Source: Pelecanus crispus
Taxonomy: Eukaryota; Chordata; Aves; Pelecaniformes; Pelecanidae
Direction: 5' to 3'
Assembly: GCF_030463565.1 (NCBI RefSeq)
Contig: NC_134646.1
Span: forward strand, 61,831,710 to 61,895,709
Length of the DNA: 64,000 nucleotides
The notes under the pieces are model-generated. The model did not search any database and was not told the origin of the DNA. It saw only the letters and a program-made list of their open reading frames with translations. Below, in pieces: positions 1 through 12,600 of this stretch (its first letter is position 1; each line of letters begins with the position of its first letter). The position numbers and the translations under genes are program-made.

Positions 1-2842
1 GAGCAGGAAGTATTTGATTTGTGTGTCCTCCCCATGAAACAATACTACATTTGACTCCATATTGATGTGGCAAAGCAAGAGAATAGGTTGGATTATTCAA
101 TCAGAAAAAAAAAGTAATAATTAAAGCAGTGCAAATTCCTGTAATGAGTGTAAAATGGTGGGTATTAAAGAACATCTGAACTGCTAGAGTGCTAGACAGC
201 AAATGCCTCATTTGTATTCCTTTCTGTAGGAAAGGAGTTACTGCTCCCTCTCGTTCAATGGCTAGTCTGTCTTTCTGGTCACAGAGTAACTTTAGTGTTT
301 GTCCTACCTTCCACCCTACAAAGATACTTCATGTAATTGACATTCAACAGATCTAACTACTGAGCTACTAAGTGCTGGTTTACCATGACACACCCAATTT
401 GTACAAACATTTCTTAAAAGAGAGTGGCCACGGCAGGCTGTTCCCAGCGTGTCAGGTGCAACTTTCCTCCTTGGTGAAAGCCTGTGTAGTAGGATGGTTG
501 CTGGTTTGGGAGCTGGTGTGTTCCCCTCACTCCCATAAGATTTAAATTTAGCTTAGTAAATAAGCCCCTTATCTACAAGAGTTTCTAAATAGATTTTTGT
601 AAATAATTTAAGTAGAGGTCAGTTGTAGTAAATTTGGAACAGTTCTTTTAAAGTGTAGTGGCTTTTGTTACATTCCTACCAGCACAGTTTGATAAAAAAT
701 GTTTTGATGTCTCGGGCTGAACATACTAGGCCATACTAGGGTCTTGGTCCTCCCCAACATTAGACCTACAATGTTTTGAGATGGTCGCCCTGAAAGTGAA
801 TGACAATTTTTTGAAGTGCTACTGTAAACTTGTTTGGGATCAAATTTTCTCAAATTTATTTTAAGTACTGGTAATGATAAAGCACTTTCTTTTTTCAAAG
901 AAAGTTGAGAGCTTATCTGAAGCAAGGTGCTGTAGGTATTATTCTCCACTTCTTTTTAGTATCCCCTAGCATTATGTGGGAAGAAGAAAAAGAGATGGAT
1001 TTTATAGAATAAACTGAGCAAAAAATTCATTCCTTGCAATCACCACCCAACCATTGTAGGAATAAAACAATAAACACTGCTTTCTGCTTTTGTGCAGTGA
1101 GGGATCCCCAGGGGGTAGAAATCTTATGATGCACTAGAGATACTTTAGTAAATATAGATTCTGTAGCTCTGTAGAATATAGTCTCTAACTAAATTCCTAT
1201 AAAGGGACTAAAATGCGGATATTTGGAACACTGCTGGAAAATATTTACAGTTTAAAGAAAAAACTGTGATGAGAAAAAGATCTTAGTGATAAAAATGCTA
1301 ATACTGTACCCTGGAAAAATCCTTCAGCACACGTAAAAAAAACAAATTGCAATAGTGCCAGCAATTGTCAGTGAAACTTTATCTCTCTGTGTGAAAATGG
1401 ATATGCTTTAACGTCATTTAAATTCTCGATTAACTGGGTTTTAACTGACTTTCCTCCTACTCCCTATTTTGTAAAATTTTTTCCTTTTATGGAGCACTGA
1501 AATACTCTCCCCATCTGCCTTTCATTTGCTTTTGTAAGATTTTTTTTTTTTTTTTTTGAATGCACCAAATTCTAGGAGGGGAAATCAGAAATCGTGCAAG
1601 TTCAGTGAGGAAGCCACATCCGTTAAAATACACTTTGACTGAAGTGATTGAAACAATGTGCAATTCATAGTATAAGTAAAGTCAGAAGAGTTCTAAATCC
1701 CTGCATTTCAGACATCAAAGACACATTAACTCCCCCTTCGTGCCACATACTCGAACACAAATGTTTCAATAACTAAGAAATCTTTAAAAATATTACTTTT
1801 TAAATAGATTTGGTTTAAAAAGATTGTTTTGTTTGGATTTCTGCTGAGCCAACTGTGTTTCTGAGTATAAAAACAATATTGACTCTACAACAGGTGGAAC
1901 AAGTGAAATCAGATATTTTCAGGATAAAACTATTAGACTATTTTGAAAGCTAAAACCGAAAGAGTGCAAAATATGCCCGTAAACAGTTTCTCCTGAAAGT
2001 ACAACGTTACAAGTTTAAAGGAAGAAGAACTTTTCCTACCTGTAGCTTCTGTGTGGATCAGGAACTGTGGCTTTTTTCTGATTACAATCTTCCATGGCTT
2101 AGTTTGGCTTCTGCATTTGAACGTTAAATATATAAGAATGCCTTGTTTAGCTTGGGAGTTTGCATGACCTCTTAATGAGACACTGTAGTTAGTGTCATTG
2201 GGTATTAAGGCATCATGTGACTGTAGATGAAAATAAAATCCTTTAAAGTTTGCATTTAATACTTCCTAGAATCTGTAACCCTTTACCTGCAAGCTGGATG
2301 AAAACCTGATAGAGCTCACTGTTTTCTGGTCAGGCTTAGAAAAAGGAGAAGAGGAAGAACACATGCCAAATAATTTCTTTCCCTCCAGGACAGTTGCTTA
2401 CAACGACCACAACAAAGTCTGAGCCCGTCAGTGTATGAATGATGTCATTTACATGTTCTTAAAATTAAATCTCCCTATGTCACAAATGATGCTGGAAGGA
2501 TTTGGCAGAAAGTTCCTCTGTTACATCAGGTAGTTTTGCCTAGCAATGGCATTTAATCCCCACTGTTTTGGGTGACGGTCTGTGGAGGAACTCTGCTCTA
2601 AGGTATATTTGCAGGCATTGCATCACATTTACCTGTGAAAATTGCTGACTTCCCTGGAATCATTTTGGTTTGGGTGTGGTGTTTCCAAAAGCGGTAGGAA
2701 AGATTTTCTGCTGCCACAATCCAGTTAGGAGAGTGTTGCCTGTGCAGGAGGAGAGATTTAACTTAGGCAATAGCTGCAAGCAGCTGGGTCAGGTGTTTCC
2801 CAGGTGTAATCTTTAACGTATATCATTGTACCTGGAAACTGT

Positions 2843-2904
2843 TAAAAAAAAAAAAAACAAAAAACAAAAAACAAAAACAACCCAAAACAAAAAAGCCCCA
2901 ACCA
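2843..2904. repeat. A-rich low-complexity tract (CAAAAA-type)
   Basis: A run of A followed by repeated CAAAAA units and an A/C-rich tail. It is simple low-complexity DNA. A poly(A) tail of a retrocopy on the plus strand was considered, but the preceding bases show no recognisable gene or SINE. Confidence 0.7.
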
Positions 2905-3030
2905 GACCCACCTCCTGGAAAGAACTGGCACTAACATTGCGTTGTCTAACTGCATATGTCACAGCCGGGGGTCCAAAGCAGTGCTGACAGAGCCTACTCG
3001 GTAGTACTTTTGAAATGTTCTACTAAACCC

Positions 3031-3057
3031 TTTTGTTTGTTTGTTTGTTTGTTTGTG
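3031..3057. repeat. (TTTG)n microsatellite
   Basis: About six tandem TTTG units, visible directly. It lies just before the CpG-rich block and creates the lysine/asparagine- or phenylalanine/valine-like runs seen in spurious open frames there. Confidence 0.85.
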
Positions 3058-3119
3058 GTGTTAAGCCTCATGGAAGCAGTTGTATGAAGTTCAGCTGCTG
3101 TACGAGTAGGTGCTGTTCT

Positions 3120-3475
3120 CACCCTGAGGAATGGTGGACTGGGGGTGGCCTCCCTGCCTGGCGGGGGGTTGTATCCTTGCCTTCCCCGCGTAAGGGGTGT
3201 GCCAGAATCCCGCTGGCCACTCTCATGCAAAGCAAAAATTCTCCCAGAACCCCGCTTGAGCAGCGGGCTGGGTTTGCCCAGTGGTGCTTGCCCTCGCTGG
3301 GGCTGCAGCGAGCTCCGGGTGAGAGCCGAGACCATCGCGCTCCTTTCGGCCGTGGGCTGGGAGCCCGCGGGTGCCCGTGCCGGGCCGCGGGGACTCCGCT
3401 GCGCCACCTCGCCCCAGCCTCCCTCTGCGGAGCCGCGCACCCGAGGCTGAAGGATCGGGTGCCAGCAAACAAATG
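3120..3475. promoter_or_regulatory. CpG-rich block, candidate promoter/first exon of the next gene
   Basis: About 350 bases are strongly GC-rich and contain many CpG dinucleotides, unlike the AT-rich DNA around them and the rest of the window. In birds such islands usually mark promoters. Both strands offer a good splice donor: minus strand CAGG/GTGAGA with GT at 3122-3121, and plus strand CCGG/GTGAGA with GT at 3319-3320. Because of that, the direction of any transcript cannot be decided from sequence. The block sits about 4.5 kb past the NWD2 poly(A) signal. By human gene order it could be the 5' end of a C4orf19-like gene on the minus strand. That assignment is inference only. The overlapping open frames inside it are best explained by GC richness. 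Confidence 0.45.
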
Positions 3476-6400
3476 AGTAAAAGCTGCTTTGGGTGTGCTT
3501 ATTTTAAGCAGTGAGCTATGTCGTAATGTAAAGGCCAAATATCATTTACAGTCTGTGAGCTAGTGAACTGCAAAGCTCTGCAACAGCTCTTTGGCAGATT
3601 TTTCTTTTTTTGTATTCCTGCAAGCTTTTAGCGTTAGCTGAAAATACATTTCGAGAGCCAGGAAATGTCTTATTATAAAACCCTCACTAAACTCTCCCAG
3701 AGGCTCTGTGGTCAGTAAGTAAAGTATGGCCAAGGTGTTAGAGGAGGTGGGGAAGGCGGGAGATGCAAACAGCTAGGGGCTGCCTCTGCAGCGTGGAGCG
3801 TGATGCCGTGCACGGGTCCGTGCACAGCCTGTGCTGTGTACCCGGCTTACAGCCCTGCCAAGCTGGAGCTGGCCCCCGTGGGCCAGCTCTGCGCCCGGTG
3901 GTGTTTTGCCATTACCCTCATGGTGGTCGGGCTAATGAGCTGGGCTAATAGGCTGAGAAATGTCCCAGTCGAAGAGCTGTGCTGTTGGCCAAGAGGTCAC
4001 TGGAAGTGACCTTGGGGAGGCTGCCTCCTGCTTTCTCCTGGTACTTGGCCTCCGCATTGGACCCTTTTCAGGGCTACTGTATTTTTGGCATTCCAGAGAC
4101 TATTCATTCTTGTGGTTTCTCGAACCCACACCCAGTGTTTCTGCAGCAGTAGAGAAGTCCTGCCCCAGCCCCTGCAGTCCCAAGCATGCTGTGCTCCTAT
4201 AGTACTGTTTCTGAAACCTAATGTTTTCTATGAATATATGCAAACTGCTGGGATCTTTTCAGGCTGATAGTTTGGTCAGATTTTCACAGATGTGTCCTGC
4301 GTGAAATGATCACCTGTCTCACCAACCCGTAGTGCTTGTTCAGAAACACAGGTGTGACAACATTTTTTTCAAAGGAAAAGTAGTTGAGACATTCAGCCTG
4401 CAGAAATCCTCTTTTTCCTCTAATCTCATTCTTGTACCTTAGTCAGCTGTTTTGGCTGAGGTTTTCTGGAGAACGTTCCTGCTGAGATAGAAGTCTGCCT
4501 TGAAAAGTTACAGCCCAAAAGGTTAACCTTTGTAACTTCAGATACCATCGTCAACATGATCTTACAGTGGGAAGTGCCAGGCAGTTTACTAATAGGCAAT
4601 GGAATAATGGAGACAAACAGCAGCAAACTATCCTGTTGCTTTTTGGATGTTCTGTTTTCATCTATGTTACAGTATGTCTGGATTTTTGCTTCATCTCTCA
4701 CCTTGCAAGTGTGTGTATTCCACTTTAAATATGCTGAATAGATCTATTTTAGTCTAGAAGCTTTCTCACATGCACCGAAATGCATGCGGAATCAGAGCTG
4801 TAGCATGAAAGTGGGGAGACGATTTTATTTATCTCTGTTATATGCTATGTAAAAGTAAGACCTGTGCTGGTGTGGCAGTATTGTGTGGTGAAAGCTGTGA
4901 CAGGAGGAACATATGAACATGCCTTAAATCTGCTTTTGTATATTCCCTGCTGAGGCTGGAGAGGGGACTGGTGTGCTGCCAAAAGGGCAGGTGCTGCAGG
5001 TGGAGGGTGTACCATGGCTGGGAACATGTCAGGGGCTTTGCTGAGCTGGGATGGGAGCATCACCCGCCCTGGCAAGCAGGAGCAGCATGGGCCTGGGATG
5101 GTGGGGGAGCAGAGGCAGGGACAAGAGCTCACTAGGGGCAGATTTTAACAGTCACTTTGGGAACAACTTGTGATTTTAAGAGCATGTTCTGCTGGACTGG
5201 ACATCTTGGAAGAACTCTCTTCTCACACTCTTCTGGTTATTGGCCTGTGTTTTCAAGTGAATTTAGCACTGCGTATCTGGTCCTCAATAGTGAAAGCCCC
5301 CTTTTCACAGAAGGATGGTGGTGCAAGCTGCCCCTTCTGGAGAAGCACATGATAAAATGCCTCATCCCGCCCTGGGAAAGATCGTGATGACTATGCCTTT
5401 AGCCTTTGACCTCCCTGTTGAAATTGAGAATTGAGACTATGATTTAGACCCACACTGAGAGCATCACTTCACATCATGTAAGTCAGCAGACTACCTCCAA
5501 AATGCAAGGAATGGTGTTCAGTGACTAGGCTGGAAAGGTAAACCATGGGAAAAAATATAGCTCATTACTCTCCCTGCAGTGACGTGGTGTTCCAGGAAGA
5601 GATATCGAGTAATGCCCTTAACAGGGTACAAGAACTTTGAAGTAGGTCATATTTATAGCATAAGTGCTTGATAATGATTCTTAATAACAATTCCTTGATA
5701 ATCAAAACTATCCAAAGGCCCTAGTCCACATTTGGATGATCACATAATCAAATTTATGGTTATATAGAAAATAATGTGTGAAAAAGTAAGATGTCTTTGT
5801 TTTTATAATTAGAATAAAAATAGATTTCAGAATTCTGACCTTTTGCCATTGTAATATTTATGTTAAAACAGGTATTTTTTTTTAATCCTTAACCAAGAAA
5901 ATAAAACAATGTAGATTGTCGCTAGTAGCCTAATGGTAATGACCCAAATGACCCATTTTATGATGCATCATACAGACACACATAAGAAGTTTTTGACAAA
6001 GGGCAAAATCTCAGGACTTTAAGCTGATCTGGGGCTGAAACAGTCCCCCCTGCATATGTACCCCATTTTAGTGATGGACTTTTGCTTTAAACTCTCTTTG
6101 CTAGATGGCTAAAACTTCTGTTTCCACAGGGTTATGTACAGAGCTTGAGTACGCAGCATGGAGAAGTCAGGGCTGCGGAACCACTGAAACCTGAATGCCT
6201 TCTGAATGCCTTTTCCAGGCTACATGTTAACTTACATTTTGATGGTATCAGATAATAATGTGAAAAAAGTCGAATGGCCACAGGCCTTATGAAATCAAGT
6301 CATGGGCCGTGCATTTTCCCCAGCTGTGGTGCAAAGGAAATGACTGATAAAAGTATTTTTTTCTAGTTGACCTCCGGCTTACCTTTGTCTGCCAAAGAAT

Positions 6401-7969
6401 TTCCGGCTAATTCCCTTCTATAGCTTTCTTGCAGCTACAGCCTTTTCCTAGAATCCCCTGTGTCAGAAAATATGGACCCCATCTGAGCCTGCTTATTGAT
6501 GCACCTTAGATAAAGAACAAATGAAAGGTTTCTTCTAGATATGCAAATAGTGCTCCTTAAAGTAAATTGCTCTATTCCTATGTAGGGATAGAACAGCACT
6601 TGGCATTTGGATGGCTCATTATTAGAGAAACTACTTTGTCCCTGTACCACTGCATAGACATACTTGGGGACAGATTTGTGAGGGGCTATGGAGTGCTCAC
6701 TCTTGCGGTAGCAAGTGCTTGGACACTGAGCAGCCTAATGCCATTCAGAAACCTGTGTCTGCTGCTTAGGCTCAGTGTGAGGAGTCTGACCCCTGAGAAA
6801 TAGATTCAGAAAGCTGGAAAGTGGAATGAGATAGTTTATCTATTAAGGTGTAGATAAACTATGAGGAGGGACAGGACTTAAACAGCATCCTTCAATGAGA
6901 CTAGGAACCCAATACTTGGCTGAAGGGCTTAAGTGGATTAGGAGTCATGTTCATGTTTGTCTCATTGTTTTACAATTAAGAAACATGGTAGTACTGCCCC
7001 ACTCTTGCTGTCCTTGGTTAGAACTTGAAAGACTAAGGTTCAAAGCAGGACAAGAACACCCATGCCTTTTTATATACAGCATCACCGCTGTCATGTGTCA
7101 GCCTATTGCTTTGACCAACTAGGCAAGGCCTAAAATCAGTTCCCTCTTTGACCCGAGATGAAGGGAAGACTGCTCTCACTTTTAGGCTGATCCTCTGTTT
7201 TGCTGGGGACCTATCTCCTGTCCCAAGAAGCTGTGCCACTGTGCAGAAGACCACAAAGTTCACTGAGCCAGAAAACAAGAGGAGCAAGTCTGGGTACTCT
7301 CTCAATAAGCCACTCAGCTGAGCTGGGACCAGCTGGGTTCTGGTAGTGCTTCCCACAAAGGAAGAACATTTCTGGGCTTCTGTGTTTTGCTTTGTTTTCA
7401 TGTTATACTATGTTTCTATGTTTACTGCCTGAAGTTAGCCACTCTCCTGGCAGATAGGAGATGTATTTTCACTCTTCCAAGACAATGAAGGAACTAACTT
7501 TCCAACATTATGCAGGTTATGCACAAGGAGTTCAAGGCTGAAATGCCTGAGTCATGCTCAGTGTTTGAAAGAAGGTGGAAGTTGCTTAGCTTCAGGACAG
7601 GATCCTGGGAGGTGTGGATCGCACAGTCCCTTCCTGTAGCTCCAAAAGTCTGAAGGGGAGTGGGATTTCAGGCGCTCCCCTCTTTTCTGAGCTCTCTACT
7701 GGGTAGGTTACCCAAGCCTTTGTGTCTGTTGACTTGCACGCTGGCAGTATGCAATCTAGTTATAAGCGGCAGCTAAGCATGGACTTTTTTGGTGAATTTC
7801 ATTGGTTTTTGAATGCTTGATTTAGTTAATGAAATAGGAAAAATACTGGAATTTTTCCTTATGAATATAGCCCTTAAAAATTATTTAATTACAGGCTAAT
7901 GGGAGCTGCAAATGCCTTGTGTCCCTCTGCCAGAGTGAAATTTCCCTAAAATTAAGGGACACACACAAG

Positions 7970-9678
7970 TCTGTTTCCTTAGTTTATTAGTACAAACAAT
8001 GCATACACAAGACTGTATATTGTTTGAAGACTGCAATAGATTTCTAATTTAACAACTCTGTAACAAAATTTAACTAAATTTGACATTTATGAAAATATAA
8101 ATCTCTGATTGGGTAGGCTTTCCCAACAATACAAAGTTTACATAAAAACATTCAATATGATCTATTAGTTGCAAACAAGTTAGGAAAAATCATTCAAGTC
8201 ACTTAATATACTATATTGGCTTGTACATTGAACATTCACACACTACATTAAGTTCTAGCTTAGCATTCATTTCTTGGAAATTTGTGGCATGGAGTTCTGA
8301 TTTTAAAAATAAAATTGTTTAAATAATTTGAAAAAATTGGTGTGCCACAGGTGTGCCAACTTTAAGACATGTAAGGAGGGAAAAAATCTTCTTACCCTTT
8401 CAGATGTCCAGTATTTTTTTTACTTGGGCAAAATGTAATTTTTCTTCAAGCATTTGTCATTATTTCACACTTTCTGCCTTGAAACTGGTAAAACTGTACA
8501 AAAGGCTCAGAACAGTTCTAAAGCAGAAAGTGAAGCTTGTAAATACGTGCAAGTAAGAAAAAAATGTTACAAATTGGACCAATAAAGAACCTTTGGACAG
8601 CCTTTACATTTAGTGGAGTATTTCACCACATATACAAGCAGTCCCAGAGTGTTGGTCATCTGATCTGTATTTATCATGGGAAAGAACAGAAATGAGAGTA
8701 AGGCAAATGTTATCAAGATTAATACATGGCATGTCTGAAAACTTTCTATTAAGATTACTTTGGGGACACAGGAGATACTTTAGACTGTCTTACAACAAAA
8801 TGGATAGCAACCTTTTAACATAAAGAAATTAATGTGTTTAACTGTTCATCTGTAACGCCCTTTCTCTTTGAAAAAAGTTTTCATTACGACCTGTACTAAT
8901 ACACACTGTGAAAACGCAAGAATTCCCCAAACCAAAAATAGAACCCCAAACCCTATATGCCTTTTATGACCTAGGTTTTTATCATTTTTCACAATACAGA
9001 AACCTGAAATCCCTGCATGCAATTAAAAAAAAAAAAATCTTTCAGTCCATTCCTTGAGGTGAACAAATACTTATCAGCTCACATGTTGACATGTTTGCAG
9101 CTGACTGGCACCTATTCCTTTCAACCCAATTAAAAAAAAAAAGTAGGTATTTTTTAAATGATGATGGAATGTATCAAGTGTTCCAGGTTGGCAGGTGACA
9201 TCTTGCCATTGCACCATCAAGCAGAAAAACACATTTTTGCAAGTGGGTATAAAGTTGGCTGTTAGCTATAGACCCATCTAGGTGACCTGGTATATAAAAT
9301 AGTGGTCTGACTCTTCTCACCGATCATGTGGAGCTTTAGTTCTAGTTAAAACAGTTTGTCAGTCCCAGATAAGATCACCTAACTTCCGTAATAGCATAAC
9401 AATTTTGATAGTATTGCTAGAAATTTTTAATCAAGGCCCTGGTGAAATCCTGGACTGAACCTTGTATTCCGAAATTTAAAAAACCCTGCAGCCCATTTGC
9501 TTTATGTTTGCTTTTTTTGTTTAAATAAATGTAAGAATATTTGTCGAGGAATAAACAGCTGGTCTGCCCTCTGCTGTTTCTGTCTGTCTTCCAAGAAATG
9601 CACTGATTTTTACGTGGATTCAGAAGACAAATCTATGCATGTATACTATTATTCAGATAAGCTAGTCCAGACGGTTAC
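7970..9678 (-). other. NWD2: NWD2 3' untranslated region
   Basis: The span runs from the base after the TGA stop to the inferred cleavage site near the AATAAA and GT-rich element. It has no supported open frame in sense and is AT-rich with several A or T homopolymers (for example near 9026 and 9131). The exact 3' end is inferred from the signal, not observed. Longer alternative 3' ends using weaker signals below 7970 are possible. Confidence 0.65.
7983..7988 (-). promoter_or_regulatory. NWD2: NWD2 polyadenylation signal AATAAA
   Basis: The minus strand reads AATAAA here, about 1.7 kb after the NWD2 stop codon. A GT-rich downstream element (minus strand ACTTGTGTGTGTCCC, 7956-7970) follows at the distance expected of a cleavage site, which I place near 7965-7975. 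I saw no other AATAAA on this strand between the stop codon and this point. Confidence 0.75.
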
Positions 9679-12600
9679 TCAGTTGTCAGCAGCAAAACTG
9701 TGTCCTCTGCAATCTATGGCTGAGCACACTTTCTCATAGCAATAGTTGTGTTTTTTGGTTGGTGTTGCTTCACTCACCTCCGGCTCTGTAACTGTGATGG
9801 GGCTATCCCTTGCAAATACTTCCGTTGATTCCCTCCAAATGCAGTCTGCAGTCACTTTGAAGCTATAATTGTGACATTTTGGCCTAATCACTTGTGTTGT
9901 GTTGTTGAAAATCTGACGGCTGTTTGAAGTAGCAATTTTGATTTTCAGTGCAGCGTCGACTCGATCTACTACAGTGTAAGTACCTATACTTCCATCATCA
10001 AATCCAATAATAATATTTAAATGTCTCTGTGAGAGTGCAAGAAAAGTGGGAGTTTTATAAAGAGAACAGGCACCGATGTTTTTGCCATCTGCTAGCCTCA
10101 TTACTATTAAACTAGAGACTGCACCATTGTCATCATCATCTTCACTGCGGAAACAGATGTACACAAGATAGCGGCCATCCCGAGACAGCCTCTGCCGCCA
10201 GATGACACCTGGAGCGTGAACCACACGAAGTTTTCCACTGTATAAATCAAGCACATTGATGTTCTCATCACCACGGGTTATAATTCCTAGCTTCCCATTT
10301 GGGGATATTTCAAAGTCTTCCAAATTTTTTAAGAAATTGGTAGGCAATTGTACGCGTCTGCAGATGACTTCCTCTGTTAGGCTCCAGATGTTCACAGTTT
10401 CAGTAGATGTTATAAATACTATAATATCTGGGCAGTCTGGTACCAGCTTAATATCCACAATGCTTGCACCATCATCACAGCAGAACTTCTTGGTTATACT
10501 GCCTGTCCAGAGACTCACTGCCAACACTTTATTCTTTGCCATTCCGACTACGAATGTATTTGCGGTTGTTATAAATGCATTCTGTAAGGCAACTAAAATA
10601 TTGCAAACCCTATGTCCTGTAGCCAGTCGCCAAACTCTGGATGCATTTTGCTCACACAGAGAGACTACAAATTGATCGTTATGAGTAATCATTAGCTCTG
10701 AGATTTTTTGTCCATTAATGCGAAAGATATTTTCGCCACTAACAGTGTGCCATACGTACTGGCTGCATTTATCATCCGATGTAACCATTATCTCTCCAGA
10801 AGAGGTCAGCACACAGTTTTCAACGATACCTTCATGCTTGAACACGGCTTCAATAAATCCAGTGCTGAAGTTCCACTTATGGACAGAATCTGATCCATCC
10901 AATGTGTATATTAATTCACCTCTGGCTGGCAACACCAGTCTTTGGATGGGCTTGCCAGATTTGTCAATGTTGGACATAGCAGTTATGATGTCTATATCCC
11001 AAATAGAAAGGACACCACTGGTGGATAAGGATAGCAGCATGTTATGATGATTTGATTTAATTAGCCTGACTATGGTTCCTGAGATTTCCTGTAAGCTTGC
11101 CATACACTGTCCTGTATCTCTTCTCCAAACAAAAATGGCTGAGGTATTTTCCATTGAAGCAATTATACAGTTGCCATTTTTGGACAACACGGCAGATATA
11201 AAGCGCTCATTGTGTTTAGCTCTAAACTTTTCAGCCACCTTCCACACACGAGTGTCAAGAAGTTCAATGCTGACAGCCTTACAAATTAAAATTGCACTTT
11301 GGTCTTCAGAAAGCTCTATGTTGACAACTTCACTGTCTTCTCTCCTGCAGTCAAAGTCATCTGTAAGCTGGGGATTCGTGATTTCCTCTGTATTCCAAAC
11401 AGAGAGGCTACCCTCGTTGTCCACCATCACCATTTCTTGGGCTGTGTCCAGAATGAGAAGGAATTTCACAAATCCACCAGAAAATTCAGAGGTCATGGTG
11501 GCCAGCTTCTCTCCGCTGCCCAAGTGAAAAATGGTCGCGGTGTTCAAATACTGTCCGCAGAATGCATAAACGCCATCTGGAGAGCACTGCACACAGGTCA
11601 CTTCGTACCAGCAGTGGAAGTGATAGAGAGGCCAACCGTAAAGCAGATCTATTACAGTAACGTCTTTGCTGGCCTCCAGCCAAGCAAGCGCATGGTTGAC
11701 TGATAATGTAAATCCATTTATAAAACTGGAGCCCCCCCCAATTCCACAATGTTTTGACCCCTTAATTTCCACCTCAGACAGAAGACAGGAATTTATGTTA
11801 TCATATATCAGAAGAGTGTTTTTTGTTGTAGCCACTACAAGGTACTTTTCATCACTAGTAAGCTTCATCCCTAAGATAACAGATGGAGCTGTTGTAATCT
11901 GCCTTAGTAACTGGCGTGTCTCTACATCCCAAGTGCTGATGGAGCCATTTTCTAAAGCAGCAATAACTGTGCTGGGATTAAAAGTAGGCAAAATCTCAGT
12001 GACGTGCACGCAGCTGGATGACAGTGGCAGGCGCTCAGGGCTGTAAGTCACATCCATAGAGGAATGCAAAGGGACGATAGAGCAGTACTTGGGTCCATCC
12101 TTGTCACATTCTAAGAGGAGATGTCTGAGTTTGGGCAATGAACTTACTACTGGGAGAAGCCTCTGCTGCAATTCAGCGGAGAGTGAACCTGGGTATTTTA
12201 CTACTTTGAACTTTATACTGCGGAGGGTACTGGCCAGAAATTTCAGCTCCTTTTCTTGTGAGTAGGTGTAAGCCAGTTCTATGTCAGAAAGTGCTTTATC
12301 AAACTGCCCTATTCTAATCATGGTGTACAGCCAGCTGAAGTTCATAATAACTCCGTACAGAAGATCATCTGTTCTTCCACATCTTGTCAAGTGATGAATA
12401 AGCTCTGTCATTTTTCTGTGATTGATAAAAAAGATATCAGGCTCTAATGGATTACACTGAAAGACCCATGGCTGATCAGGTGCCTGCCTGTCAAAAGCAG
12501 TCTGATCCATGCAGTGCTTTTCATCCTTGTTCAGGCCTCTACTGTCATGGTCAGGACAACCATTCAGATATTGGTCATTGCTGTAAAAAGGTTTTCTTCG

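Larger units (their letters stand above)
1..7969. other. Intergenic region downstream of NWD2
   Basis: No coding exon could be supported here on either strand. The open frames are short, overlap one another and match no family I recognise. The region is AT-rich apart from the CpG-rich block listed separately at about 3120-3470, plus homopolymer and low-complexity tracts near 1541, 2843 and 3031. It begins past the NWD2 poly(A) signal, so I read it as spacer to the next gene. In human the next gene in the direction of NWD2 transcription is, from memory, C4orf19, but no part of that protein is recognisable here. Confidence 0.6.

Noticed and set aside
668-949. 93-codon minus-strand open frame downstream of NWD2
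   Set aside because: No recognised domain, no splice or poly(A) context and ordinary length for chance in AT-rich DNA.
3033-3538. Overlapping open frames of 80-148 codons on both strands in the CpG-rich block
   Set aside because: GC-rich sequence has few stop codons, so overlapping frames on both strands are expected. The translations are low-complexity Pro/Arg/Gly-rich with no recognised family.
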